64,000 nucleotides of DNA, taken from contig CASFZH010000025.1 in assembly GCA_949299115.1 (NCBI GenBank), forward strand, positions 1 to 64,000, in the 5' to 3' direction. The DNA is from an uncultured Helicobacter sp. GTDB taxonomy: Bacteria > Campylobacterota > Campylobacteria > Campylobacterales > Helicobacteraceae. Below are positions 38,201-46,577 of this stretch, piece by piece. The notes below the pieces were generated by a model. It saw only the letters and a program-made list of their open reading frames with translations. It had not been told where the DNA came from and ran no database searches. Numbering within the stretch: position 1 is the first letter of the stretch; each line of letters opens with the position of its first letter. The translations under genes were made by a program, and so were the position numbers.

Positions 38201-38746
38201 CACTTCACAAAATTCTTTATAAAAATACTCGCCAATTGTGCGGTATTTGGCTACTTTTAGACTATTTTCTTGCAATGCTTTTTGAATCTTACCCTGCTCT
38301 TTTTTCTTACTCTCATCATTACCTACAAGCCTCGTATTGTTATTGCTATAGCCACGATGCTTTGCGATATGTAAAATCACTCTAGCAAGCTCCTCCTTAC
38401 TCAAAGCCCTCTCTAGTGCCTCATATCGCAACGCATAAGGATTGGTAAGATTTGTGCCACTAAAAGCCTTAGGCAATTCACCATCAGCTGAAATATAATC
38501 TTGATAGCACAAGCCCCACTCTTTTGCAAGAAGTCTTTTCAACATCTCTAGCCTACTTTTGCGTCTTGAAAGTCGCTTGCGAGTGCTTCTTGCCTCTCTA
38601 CGCGGGAGGGCTAGAGAATCTCCTGTTTTGGGATTTTCTGCTTTGGTAAATATCCGCACCCCACAATCTCGCAATTCCCCATTTTCTACAAATGCCCAGC
38701 CAATCGAGGCAATCCCAATATCAAAGCCTAGAATCTTTGTATGCAT
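35300..38746 (-). CDS. cas9: CRISPR-associated endonuclease Cas9, type II-C
   Basis: RNA-guided nuclease that cleaves DNA matching a crRNA spacer. At 1148 residues it falls in the compact II-C class. All catalytic positions are present: RuvC-I Asp9 (LGFDIGIASIGWA), RuvC-II Glu591 (HIELTRD), HNH His671 (LEIDHILPYSR, with NEN(Q)NKGNKTP), and RuvC-III His820 and Asp823 (HHAIDAII). An arginine-rich bridge helix (RREARSTRKRLSRRKSRLEM) follows RuvC-I. The C-terminal about 250 residues would read the PAM, which cannot be deduced here. ATG with AAGGAG. First gene of cas9-cas1-cas2; there is no csn2 or cas4, which makes it II-C. Stretches of the gene are visibly richer in G+C than neighbours, suggesting transfer. 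Confidence 0.98.
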   Translation of the reverse strand: MHTKILGFDIGIASIGWAFVENGELRDCGVRIFTKAENPKTGDSLALPRREARSTRKRLSRRKSRLEMLKRLLAKEWGLCYQDYISADGELPKAFSGTNLTNPYALRYEALERALSKEELARVILHIAKHRGYSNNNTRLVGNDESKKKEQGKIQKALQENSLKVAKYRTIGEYFYKEFCEVWIGDQWIPCKEVRDKSTESAANGEVGNTMAESLVIKNPHHAFGAKVRAIKPIRNKSGAYENCMLQADLYRELELIFARQKELGFPKIGDSQSGQFLGDCAKQMRDCTKQETHKKGARFSLTKEFLDEIFQIAFYRRPLKDFSHLVGKCTFYPDEFRAPKCSLSAVEFITLSKTINVLTYISKESGEVYSKGQYKQMLDSVFKAVCEKGSLSFAQLRKILHIDERIRFKEVDYMARKSKNTNGDSTHKQKTSNPETKKFIEHKNLKKFCEILSEIAGDRALADSIARDMTLIKDEEELAKKLRTYRRLSEEQIAQLMPMDFSGHINLSLKALSEILPFMREGMRYDEACKLAGLKARHNDKKSKFLPPFCESIYADELTNPVVHRAIAEYRKILNALIAKYGSVHKIHIELTRDVGKNFQEREKYKKEIESNHQARVQAMQECEKLGLTLSEGNILKLRLFREQNEICVYSGRKITLANLKEQGALEIDHILPYSRSSDDSYMNKVLVFTNENQNKGNKTPYEAFGGDSQKWGEIESLALRSGYPKKKAKRILDKGFGDREAGFKSRNIVDSGYIARLIANYTKEYLKFLPLDSHENTALIAGEKDSKIHVEAVKGMLTATMRHFWGLGSKNRYEHTHHAIDAIIIAYINAAMIQRFSQFRQNQESLKARFYAKELAKEEFKTQRAFFEPFSGFREQVLAKVGQIFVSRPPRKRARGALHEETFYQEQNGKLFYWQRKSEQEIAEEQKGLPEKEWKQISKYKKKFSKRDYGSSEGVKKALALGKIRQIGTKIVVNGPMVRVDIFKHKKSGRFYAVPIYTMDFALGILPNKAVVSGKDNDRIIKDWLEMDSNYEFCFSLFKDDLIEVQKRDMEKPELAYFVSLDASDGRIKVRHHCNDITKINENQKKLFSEAIEKEVVGRGSIQNLKVFKKYKVSPLGEIKEAKYEPRQPIALKTSPKKHRKQNNAQ

Positions 38747-38928
38747 TTTGACTCCTTATTCATTTTACTCATTATGATAGACAGATTACATGACAACTTG
38801 TCGATAACGTAAACGCCGTGATGCTCAAAATAACTGCAATTACATCTTAAACTTCATCATAAGCTAAAAACAACATTACAAATTTTATAGAATCATCAAA
38901 AGACAAACATCAAGTAACATAGAGAAAT

Positions 38929-39660
38929 CTATAAATATTTTCTAGCACCCCTATAAACTCTTTTCCAATAATTATTTTCAAGGTTTGCAATGGTTACTTT
39001 TTTGCCTTTTCCTGGAGCATGAATAAACTTCCCATTACCTATATAAATTCCCACATGATTCACTGCCTTGCTTTTATTGGTTGTAAAAAACACAAGATCT
39101 CCAGCTTGTAGATGAGACTTTAAAACAAATTTTCCTGTATTAAATTGGTCACGTGAGATTCTAGGTAGAGAGAGACCATTTAGCTGATACACCGCACGAA
39201 CAAGCCCACTGCAATCAAAACCACTAGAGTTTGTTCCACCCCATTTATATGGGACACCAAGATATTGATGTGCATCTCTTGCAAGATTTTTTCGAATAGT
39301 GTCTTTTTTGGAATCTTTTTGATTAATAGCATAACTACTTGGACTTACAATCATATATTCATCTATAAGTTTTTGTTTTTTATATTGCAATGCCATTTTA
39401 CTTGCTAAAGCAGAATCTTTGTAATTTCCAAATCGCACTTTATACATATCCTTTTCCTTAAAGAAAAAAGCATCCAATTTCTTTTTATTAAGTAAATCTG
39501 CAAGATTCCACGCATTTTCAAGCTTTTTAAAACTCCCAACTTGTATACTATATGCAAGACTAGCAATATTTTTCTGTATCGGCAGCTTGTCAGTATGAGA
39601 GCTTGCAAACGAAAAACTACTATAATAAAAAAATAGTATAACAATACCTATTTGTTTCAC
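38929..39660 (-). CDS. NlpC/P60 peptidoglycan endopeptidase with SPOR domain
   Basis: Predicted exported cysteine peptidase cutting peptidoglycan stem peptides. Signal peptide first, then a SPOR-type domain (about 35-105, YSIQVGSFKKLENAW) that binds denuded septal glycan. The NlpC/P60 domain follows with Cys150 (SGFDCSGLV), His202 (NHVGIYIG) and His214. I start at GTG 39660 because GGGGA is five bases upstream and the next residues form a signal peptide; a TTG four codons earlier lacks a site. Product 243 residues. Likely a role in cell separation or shape (inference). Confidence 0.88.
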   Translation of the reverse strand: MKQIGIVILFFYYSSFSFASSHTDKLPIQKNIASLAYSIQVGSFKKLENAWNLADLLNKKKLDAFFFKEKDMYKVRFGNYKDSALASKMALQYKKQKLIDEYMIVSPSSYAINQKDSKKDTIRKNLARDAHQYLGVPYKWGGTNSSGFDCSGLVRAVYQLNGLSLPRISRDQFNTGKFVLKSHLQAGDLVFFTTNKSKAVNHVGIYIGNGKFIHAPGKGKKVTIANLENNYWKRVYRGARKYL

Positions 39661-39793
39661 TAGATTCCCCAATTAGTTAGAATACTCGATTGTAATGCAA
39701 GATTATCAAAGAATGTAAATGGTAACAAACGTAGTTAAATGAAATAAGCAAGAAACGATATGATTTAGAATCTCAAAACAGAATCCATAATAG

Positions 39794-40696
39794 CTATTCG
39801 TAATATTCTTGAATATCCTTTTTTGAATGTAACCATGGTTGATATGTCGTTTTAGTAGTATCACAATAACGGCAAAAAGGTATAGGTTTAGCTAAGAATT
39901 GCAAAATATCAGAATAGGTCGTAGTGGGAATATGAATATCTATAGAATCAAATGTTGAAGTTTGAAGATTCTGCTTAAAATGAGTGTTAAAATATGATAT
40001 ATTTGAGGCAACAGAACATGGATAAATTTTACCGTTACTAAGCTGGGTACAACTATTAGCACGATGGCAATGAATGAAACTTATAAAAGGGTCGCAATCT
40101 CCTTTTGGATTCAAACAGGTTTTAAAGCTATATTTTTCCTCTTCACCATAAAATTTAAATGTGATATTATAGTCTTCACATCGCTTACGTATTGAATCCC
40201 AATCAATGCCAATAGGATACTTTGTTGGGGTAATCTCTATTTTGCAATCCCTGCATGTTTCCCAAAAGCTTTCATCTTGTTTTGGCAGCAAAATTCCATT
40301 TGTGATAATATGAATGGTGCTATATGGAAAATATCGTCTTGCAATGCGACAATATTCTTTACAATTCTTATTTAATAGTGGTTCACCTCCTATAATAGAA
40401 ATAGTTTCAATAAAGCCTTGTGAAAGCTCACTTAACCTTTTTATATCTTTTTCAAATTGTGCCATATCATAATGTGATTTTTTAGCAAATTGAGAAAAAT
40501 GATCACAGCTATAACAATGTAAATTACAATGAGCAGTGATGTCAACAGAAATACTTCGCAAGAAAGCTTGTGGTGTGAGCCTTGCCATATAATTTGTCTG
40601 GAGTCGTAGAGTATTTTCAAGAAATTCGTGCTGTTTGCGGTTTTTAATAATTGAATGCACCCATTTTGTTGGCTTCAGTCGCTTTAAAAACTTCAT
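39794..40696 (-). CDS. Radical SAM protein with C-terminal cysteine cluster
   Basis: Radical SAM enzyme: CNLHCYSC (Cys57, Cys61, Cys64) binds the SAM-cleaving 4Fe-4S cluster, and ISIIGGEPLLN is the GGEP motif. A C-terminal set of cysteines (CHRANSC, KIYPC, FCRYC) suggests a SPASM-like auxiliary cluster. The 300-residue protein lacks a signal. Related proteins in Campylobacterota occur near surface-glycan or peptide-modification genes, but neighbours here give no clue, so the substrate is unknown. AAGGAT precedes the ATG, and a T14 tract (coding strand) lies about 40 bp upstream. Confidence 0.82.
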   Translation of the reverse strand: MKFLKRLKPTKWVHSIIKNRKQHEFLENTLRLQTNYMARLTPQAFLRSISVDITAHCNLHCYSCDHFSQFAKKSHYDMAQFEKDIKRLSELSQGFIETISIIGGEPLLNKNCKEYCRIARRYFPYSTIHIITNGILLPKQDESFWETCRDCKIEITPTKYPIGIDWDSIRKRCEDYNITFKFYGEEEKYSFKTCLNPKGDCDPFISFIHCHRANSCTQLSNGKIYPCSVASNISYFNTHFKQNLQTSTFDSIDIHIPTTTYSDILQFLAKPIPFCRYCDTTKTTYQPWLHSKKDIQEYYE

Positions 40697-41455
40697 AGTT
40701 TATCCTTAATCTTAATAAGTTACGACCACATTACCAAAAAAAAAAAAAACAAAATGGCAACATAGAGTAAATATAATGTTAAAAAATAAAAATAACAATG
40801 ACATTGCAAAGCAATATATAACAACTTACATGGATAGAAAAAACTTTGCAGATTCTATTTTCTGCCAACCTTGTGCATTATCTATAAAATAATACTGAGA
40901 AATAAAAAGCTATGCAGACATCAAATACTAGATGTTAGACGATTGTTTATCTTAGAATCTTATAGAGAAATAATTTGGAATTCTAAGAATCTTGTTGCTG
41001 TCTTTCTTGTTATTGCGAGAATTCTTATTGGCAGTTTCATTCTTGTTAGTAGATTTATGGCAATCTAGGATTCTGATTGTAGAATCTCTCATGTCGAATT
41101 TTTAGGTCAAATATCTTGGAGAAAATCATTTTTAGGATTGTTTCACTTAATACTAAGATATTTTGGATATTTTGCCTTCTTAAGATATTTCTCTTTATTT
41201 TTTAGATGTTTTATTATCGCAAGATTTTATTGCATTTATTGAGATTTCGCCTAAAGCTCAACTAATGGGAAAGACAAGAGGACGTAAGGAAGCCAAATGA
41301 ATAAGGCTCAATATGACATGGGAATATGATAAAAAGAGCCTAATATGATAGAATCTTAGAATCCCCGCAATATTCAAGTCCATATTTAACCCCTATCTCT
41401 ATTTTTCTCCATTCTGTATACCATTCTTTCAATTTTTAAACAATAGCTTAAAAAA
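40697..41455. other. Intergenic region, no gene seen
   Basis: About 760 bp. A 65-codon plus-strand frame (40871-41068) has no ribosome site and is dominated by AGAATCT-like motifs, so I do not call it. The A14 tract at 40736-40749 belongs to the radical SAM promoter region. Confidence 0.4.
40736..40749. promoter_or_regulatory. A14/T14 homopolymer upstream of the radical SAM gene
   Basis: Fourteen A on the plus strand (T on the coding strand) lie 40 bp before the start codon, the same layout as the T13 tract before pldA. Candidate slippage-tuned promoter. Confidence 0.45.
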
Positions 41456-42736
41456 TTAAAACATAAAACGAATGCCACCATTAATCTCAAATGTATTGGG
41501 TAATCCATATTTGCCAAAATGTGTGTTACTGATATTTGCAATAGCACTCAATGTACGTGTGATTCCAAATTCTGCCATTACATTCAATTCCCCCTGCACT
41601 AATCCATTAATATTACCACCATAAAACTGTGAGCCATTAAAAAATGTCGCACCATAAGCAACATAAGCATTGAGTTTCCCATCAAGCAAATTCAGTCGTA
41701 AGGCACCATAGACTAAATGAGCATTTTTTCCCATTTTGATAGCTCTACCACCCCACACAAAAAATGGTTGGATATTATTGTAAAATGAATAGAGCATATT
41801 GCTTTGTGTGCCATTACCAACACCCAATATTCCAAGACTCCCCATTCCCGCATCACCAGTTGCCACATAGCCTATCATACCGTCTATATTGCGATAGCCA
41901 AGTGTAATTTTAGAATCAAAAAGAAATGTGTTAGTTTGAAAAGCCCTTATGTTATCACTGTCCTCAAAACTTCCAGCAAAACCCAAATCCGCTCCAATCC
42001 ACCATACACTATTATTAAAACGTAACGCCCAATGTAATCTTGCCCCAGCAGTAGCAAAAACACCGGGTATAAAAGTGCTAAATACACTCATAGAGGTAGA
42101 GTTTTTTCTATCACTTTTATCACCAGTTAGATGATAATGGATTCCAAGATTAAACCAACCAGTCGTATCAAGTCTCCTAAATTGTGAAATTTCATAATAG
42201 CTAACACGTCCATAATTATACGCCCATATTAATTCTAATACAAAATTCTTAAAGCTAGCATTACGAAACCATATCCCATCAATAAGATGATTTACCCACT
42301 CACTTATTGGCTGAAATCGCCCAGCTTTTATGGCAGTATCACCATCATAATATTCAAGAAAAGATTCGCCTAATGCAATGCTACTATCACCTAAAATAGC
42401 ATTCCCAGTATTATTAAAAAAATCCCTTCTCATACCATTACTTGGACTAAATATCGCTTGAGCAGCACGAAAAGATATAGCTGCACGCATATTATAGTAG
42501 AATCCAGTTGTATATCCCAATCCCACAGATGCATTAATATATCCACCATTACCAAGTAATTTGTTTTCCCCATATAGATTATTAGGATAGTACCCAGTAT
42601 TGCCATTGCTTGACATATAATTACCATACAAAACAATATCTATTAATTTTTCTCCATTCAATAACGCATCATCAAGTGTCTTATACTGTGCAAAACAAAC
42701 AGAGATACAAACAATAAAAAAAACAAAAAAACGCAT
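41456..42736 (-). CDS. Outer membrane beta-barrel protein (Hof/Opr-like)
   Basis: A 426-residue outer membrane protein. Signal peptide RFFVFFIVCISVCFAQ, then a barrel with many aromatic, alternating strands and a terminal Phe (GGIRFMF). The AGRFQPISEWVNHLIDGIWF segment and overall size fit the Helicobacter Hof/Opr-type family. I start at ATG 42736, with AAGGAG four bases upstream; a start five codons earlier has no site. It ends a run of minus-strand genes (NSS transporter, panC, this gene) with gaps of about 50 bp. Function as a porin is inferred. Confidence 0.75.
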   Translation of the reverse strand: MRFFVFFIVCISVCFAQYKTLDDALLNGEKLIDIVLYGNYMSSNGNTGYYPNNLYGENKLLGNGGYINASVGLGYTTGFYYNMRAAISFRAAQAIFSPSNGMRRDFFNNTGNAILGDSSIALGESFLEYYDGDTAIKAGRFQPISEWVNHLIDGIWFRNASFKNFVLELIWAYNYGRVSYYEISQFRRLDTTGWFNLGIHYHLTGDKSDRKNSTSMSVFSTFIPGVFATAGARLHWALRFNNSVWWIGADLGFAGSFEDSDNIRAFQTNTFLFDSKITLGYRNIDGMIGYVATGDAGMGSLGILGVGNGTQSNMLYSFYNNIQPFFVWGGRAIKMGKNAHLVYGALRLNLLDGKLNAYVAYGATFFNGSQFYGGNINGLVQGELNVMAEFGITRTLSAIANISNTHFGKYGLPNTFEINGGIRFMF

Positions 42737-42788
42737 AACTCTCCTTACCATGCGATTGTATTACTATGCCATTAATAAATGAAAGTTT

Positions 42789-43841
42789 TTATTGTATCCA
42801 AAGATTATCAAGCAAACGTACACTTCCAACACGGACTGCAAGCAGAAAAATACATTTTTCTGCTCGTGTCGTAATCTCTAAATCATGGGTATAAAAATCC
42901 ATGTAATCTATTTGCAAAGATTCTAAAATTTTCATTGCTTCATTTTTTAATACCGTTGTGTCTCTCTCATTGTCTTGTATGATACGAGATTCTATATGAA
43001 ATATTGCTTTTGGAATCAAGATTGCATCTTGCCGTTGTTTGGAATCCAAATATACATTTCGGGAGCTAAGGGCTAATGCGTCAAAATCACGAATTATAGG
43101 CATGCCTATAATCTGAATAGGTATACATAAATGACGCACCATTTTTTGAATGATTAGGAGTTGTTGTGCATCTTTTTTGCCAAAATATGCACGTGTTGGC
43201 ATGATAAGATTAAAAAGCTTTAATACAATCTGCAAAACTCCAGCAAAATGTGTTGGGCGATAATATCCCTCTAAAATGTACCCCATTTTCTTTGGTGGAT
43301 TCAGCGTGATTTCATCTTCTTCATACATGATTTGTGATGTTGGAATAAATACAATATCAACATCTAAGTTTTTACAAAGTTGCATATCATTTTCAAGTGT
43401 TCTTGGATATTTTGCTAAATCCTCATTTGGAGCAAACTGCGTAGGATTCACAAAGATTGATACAATAGTAATATGATTGTGTGTAGTACTAGCTTGTATA
43501 AGACTCTTATGTCCATCATGTAAAGCCCCCATAGTAGGCACTAGACCAATACTTGGTATGGTAGAATCTAAAGTGAATATCTTACTCGAATCACTATGTA
43601 TGGAATCATCAGAATTATGGATTGCTTTTCTGTATTCATAATATTGTTGTTGTTTGTATGCAATGGCTTGCTGCAATTCTTGCTTAGTTGTAGCAATATA
43701 GAAAAAATCTTTGTGTGTCATGGTAATGGTATCATGATATTGTGTAGCAAACATTCTTACATTGAAGTAGCAATTTGTTGTAGTATTTAGCTTTGTCGTT
43801 TTACAATATGCCCGATAAGCTGCTATATCCTTGTCATACAT
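42789..43841 (-). CDS. panC: Pantothenate synthetase with N-terminal extension
   Basis: Joins pantoate and beta-alanine, with ATP, to make pantothenate (vitamin B5). The core begins at about residue 98: GLVPTMGALHDGH (ATP HxGH), FVNPTQFAPNEDL, GYYRPTHFAGVLQIVLKLF, YFGKKDAQQL and ALSSRNVYL, all family signatures. At 350 residues it is about 70 longer than usual. The extra sequence is an N-terminal about 45 residues plus an acidic insert (SDDSIHSDSSK) before the core. The long start is supported by AAGGAT five bases before ATG. Confidence 0.94.
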   Translation of the reverse strand: MYDKDIAAYRAYCKTTKLNTTTNCYFNVRMFATQYHDTITMTHKDFFYIATTKQELQQAIAYKQQQYYEYRKAIHNSDDSIHSDSSKIFTLDSTIPSIGLVPTMGALHDGHKSLIQASTTHNHITIVSIFVNPTQFAPNEDLAKYPRTLENDMQLCKNLDVDIVFIPTSQIMYEEDEITLNPPKKMGYILEGYYRPTHFAGVLQIVLKLFNLIMPTRAYFGKKDAQQLLIIQKMVRHLCIPIQIIGMPIIRDFDALALSSRNVYLDSKQRQDAILIPKAIFHIESRIIQDNERDTTVLKNEAMKILESLQIDYMDFYTHDLEITTRAEKCIFLLAVRVGSVRLLDNLWIQ

Positions 43842-43897
43842 GGTTTATCCTTATAATACAGATGTAAATACAATTGATTATTTTTATAAAAGGCTGA

Positions 43898-45259
43898 CTA
43901 TGTTTGTTGTAGTATTGAAGAAAGTCGTGCTATAAAAATGACAAGTATCATAAGTGGAGCTAAAACCCTAAGACAAAATAACCATAACTCAAAAATACAT
44001 TCATATCTAAAAAAACCAATAGTCCATTGTCTTAATGTTGCTTTTGGGATAAAATACCCTATAAATAAAGAACCAAAAAAGCTACCCCAAGTAAGCAAGA
44101 TATTAGCACTAAGCCATACACTCCAATCAAAAAGATTTCTACCGAAAAATGTGAGATAGCTTGAAAACTCTGCATTCATGGAAAATATGACTATCACACC
44201 TACAACAAAAATTAAAAAAGTAACCCCATAAGTAATAATAGAGCGGGAAAATTTTGTCCTATCATCTAAATATTTTACACATGGTTCAAGGAGTGACACT
44301 GTCGATGAGATTCCAGCAAAGAGTAATCCTATCATAAAAAATATTGATAAAACATTGCCAAATATGCCAAAATGCCCAAACATAACAGGCAAGGTAATAA
44401 ATACTAACCCGGGACCATCACTTACATGTTTCACATCACCATATTCAAACACAAAAGCAAAAATCATAAGTCCAGCCACAAGAGAAATGATAATACCAGA
44501 AAAAACAATACAAAATGCACTTGAAAGCAAATTCTGTTGTTTACTCATATGCGAAGAATAGGTAAGAATAGTCCCAGCACCAAGTGATAATGAAAAAAAG
44601 ACTTGCCCCATAGCATCAATAACAACCTGAGAATTAATCTTTGAAAAGTCTGGTTTAAACATGAATGCAATACTTTGAGAAAAGCTATGAAGCGACATGG
44701 CATAGAACAATAAGCCAAAAAATATAACAAAAAGCATTGGCATAAGAATATAATTGAGTTTTTCAATGCCTTTTATGCCATGCACTATGCTATAAGCAGT
44801 TATAAATAATATTATTGCAAAACAGAGAATCTGATAAGGTAGCTGTTGCATGCTAGAGCTAAAATCAATAAATATAGCTTTACTTGTTGCAAAATCACTT
44901 GGCAAATGAAAACTCACATATACCAAATAATACAATACCCAACCCAATACTGCACAATAAAACGTAAGTGTAACGGGACCAGCAAATAGCACCAACCCCA
45001 TAAAACGCCATGGAGTCTTTTCATTATGTGCTATGTGTTTAAAGCTATCGGGAACGTTTTTTCTGCCTTGTTGCCCAATCAACATTTCTGCAATAAGCAT
45101 AGTAATGCCAATTGAGAGAGCAATACCTAAAAATAAAAGCACAAATGCACTACCACCGCTTGTGCCAGTAGCAGTTGGAAAACGCCAAATATGCCCAAGT
45201 CCAATGGAGCTACCAATAGCTGCAAGAATAAACCCTATTTTTCCAAAATCTTTTTGCAT
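43898..45259 (-). CDS. NSS-family sodium-dependent transporter
   Basis: Neurotransmitter:sodium symporter family; bacterial members take up amino acids such as tryptophan, tyrosine or leucine with Na+. The 453-residue protein opens GKIGFILAAIGSSIGLGHIW, the Na1/Na2 region of span 1, and has about 11 spans. The unwound span 6 area is visible as FFSLSLGAGTILTYSSHM. Substrate unknown. AAGGAA precedes ATG. First gene of a minus-strand run with panC and the outer membrane gene. Confidence 0.9.
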   Translation of the reverse strand: MQKDFGKIGFILAAIGSSIGLGHIWRFPTATGTSGGSAFVLLFLGIALSIGITMLIAEMLIGQQGRKNVPDSFKHIAHNEKTPWRFMGLVLFAGPVTLTFYCAVLGWVLYYLVYVSFHLPSDFATSKAIFIDFSSSMQQLPYQILCFAIILFITAYSIVHGIKGIEKLNYILMPMLFVIFFGLLFYAMSLHSFSQSIAFMFKPDFSKINSQVVIDAMGQVFFSLSLGAGTILTYSSHMSKQQNLLSSAFCIVFSGIIISLVAGLMIFAFVFEYGDVKHVSDGPGLVFITLPVMFGHFGIFGNVLSIFFMIGLLFAGISSTVSLLEPCVKYLDDRTKFSRSIITYGVTFLIFVVGVIVIFSMNAEFSSYLTFFGRNLFDWSVWLSANILLTWGSFFGSLFIGYFIPKATLRQWTIGFFRYECIFELWLFCLRVLAPLMILVIFIARLSSILQQT

Positions 45260-46577
45260 ACTATTCCTTAAACAGATAAGAAGCTCACGTAAAAATTCTA
45301 TAAGAATTAGTGAGCCTTAAAAATAAACCATAATTTTTCATAAGTCTTAATATTCTAACAAATTTTACATTTACTTTTAATTATTACTATTTTTAAAACG
45401 CAATTATGCCTTCAATATTCCCTATAAACACAATAGCATAATTTTATAGAATCTACATATCCTATTTTCTTAATCTCACAAGAGCTATGCTTTTCTAAGA
45501 AATCCATTATTTGCATCTCCTAATTATAAAAATATAACATGCACAACACAAAAACATAGATTGCATTCCATAATAGAAAATAGAGATAAAAAGCTTGTAT
45601 CAGGTTGAGTACTCAACCCAAGTATAATTATGAAAGATACAATACTATAAGAAAGGATTCTAAAATAGAGAAGCAATAAAATAGAAGTAAAACGTAAGCA
45701 TCACATATCCTAGAAAGATAAAGATAATGTGTATAGCTAAAATCTCAAAAACTTGATACAATAGAAAAATTACACCAATGATAAATATAAATCGATGAAT
45801 CATGATTTTTCTAATATGATGTATCTGCAAAAAAACCTTTGGATAAAAATATACAGATTATAATCTAAAGAATAGATTCCATAATTACTAAAAATACCAC
45901 GTGAAGAAATACCACGTCAAGGAGTATTGTATCAAAACCTATTTATCACAAACTCGATACAAACTATACAATAAAAATCTTTTCTTCCAGACTTTATAAA
46001 AAACATCTCATTCGCATCTCAGTAGAATCACAAGACTACAAGAATAGCCAATCTCTATACTACACAAAAAACTCCATACAATCCACCATTTAGTCTCTTA
46101 TGCTAGTCAATTTTTCATGTTAGTTAGCACCTTTTTGTGTTAACAAATTCTTATTTGTAGCAATAGGAGAATTGATTCACACTACTGCATATATCGTATA
46201 ATATTTGATGTAAGATATGTCTTGCAGTTTTATCCTTGTATTACAAGACTCAAATCATTGATACTAAAAGATCGATCTACTAAAACCCCAGTAATGCCCC
46301 ACAATTGCTCTTGCTATATTGCTCATCTTAAGTTAAATGTAATACAGCCTATTAACAATAAATCTCATATTTAGCTTAAAAGCAAAATTGTCGATAAAAG
46401 ACTACTATGTGATTCTATGACTGTCACAGTAAGAGTGCTTTCTGTATTCTCATTTATAGAGAATTTTATAATTTACAACACATCTCTCTATACTATAAGC
46501 ACAATCTTTCATTGCTATTTCCACAATATAGTCCTCTTATTTTATACAAAGATACATATAAATCTTAAAAGAACTCA
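45260..46577. other. Long intergenic region, no gene seen
   Basis: 1.3 kb of AT-rich sequence. It contains an imperfect hairpin at 45290-45320 in the untranslated leader of the NSS gene and a 15-bp tandem repeat at 45892-45921. No intact ORF with a ribosome site and no RNA gene were recognised. Confidence 0.4.
45892..45921. repeat. Tandem 15-bp repeat with CACGT core
   Basis: AAATACCACGTGAAG is followed at once by AAATACCACGTCAAG, differing at one base. It could be a pair of protein-binding half sites or a chance duplication. Confidence 0.45.

Noticed and set aside
40871-41068. 65-codon plus-strand ORF in the gap before the outer membrane gene
   Set aside because: No ribosome site or family resemblance; built partly from AGAATCT motifs.
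45290-45320. Hairpin in the leader of the NSS transporter as a riboswitch or attenuator
   Set aside because: Stem is imperfect (one bulge), there is no T-run and no leader peptide; too little to call.
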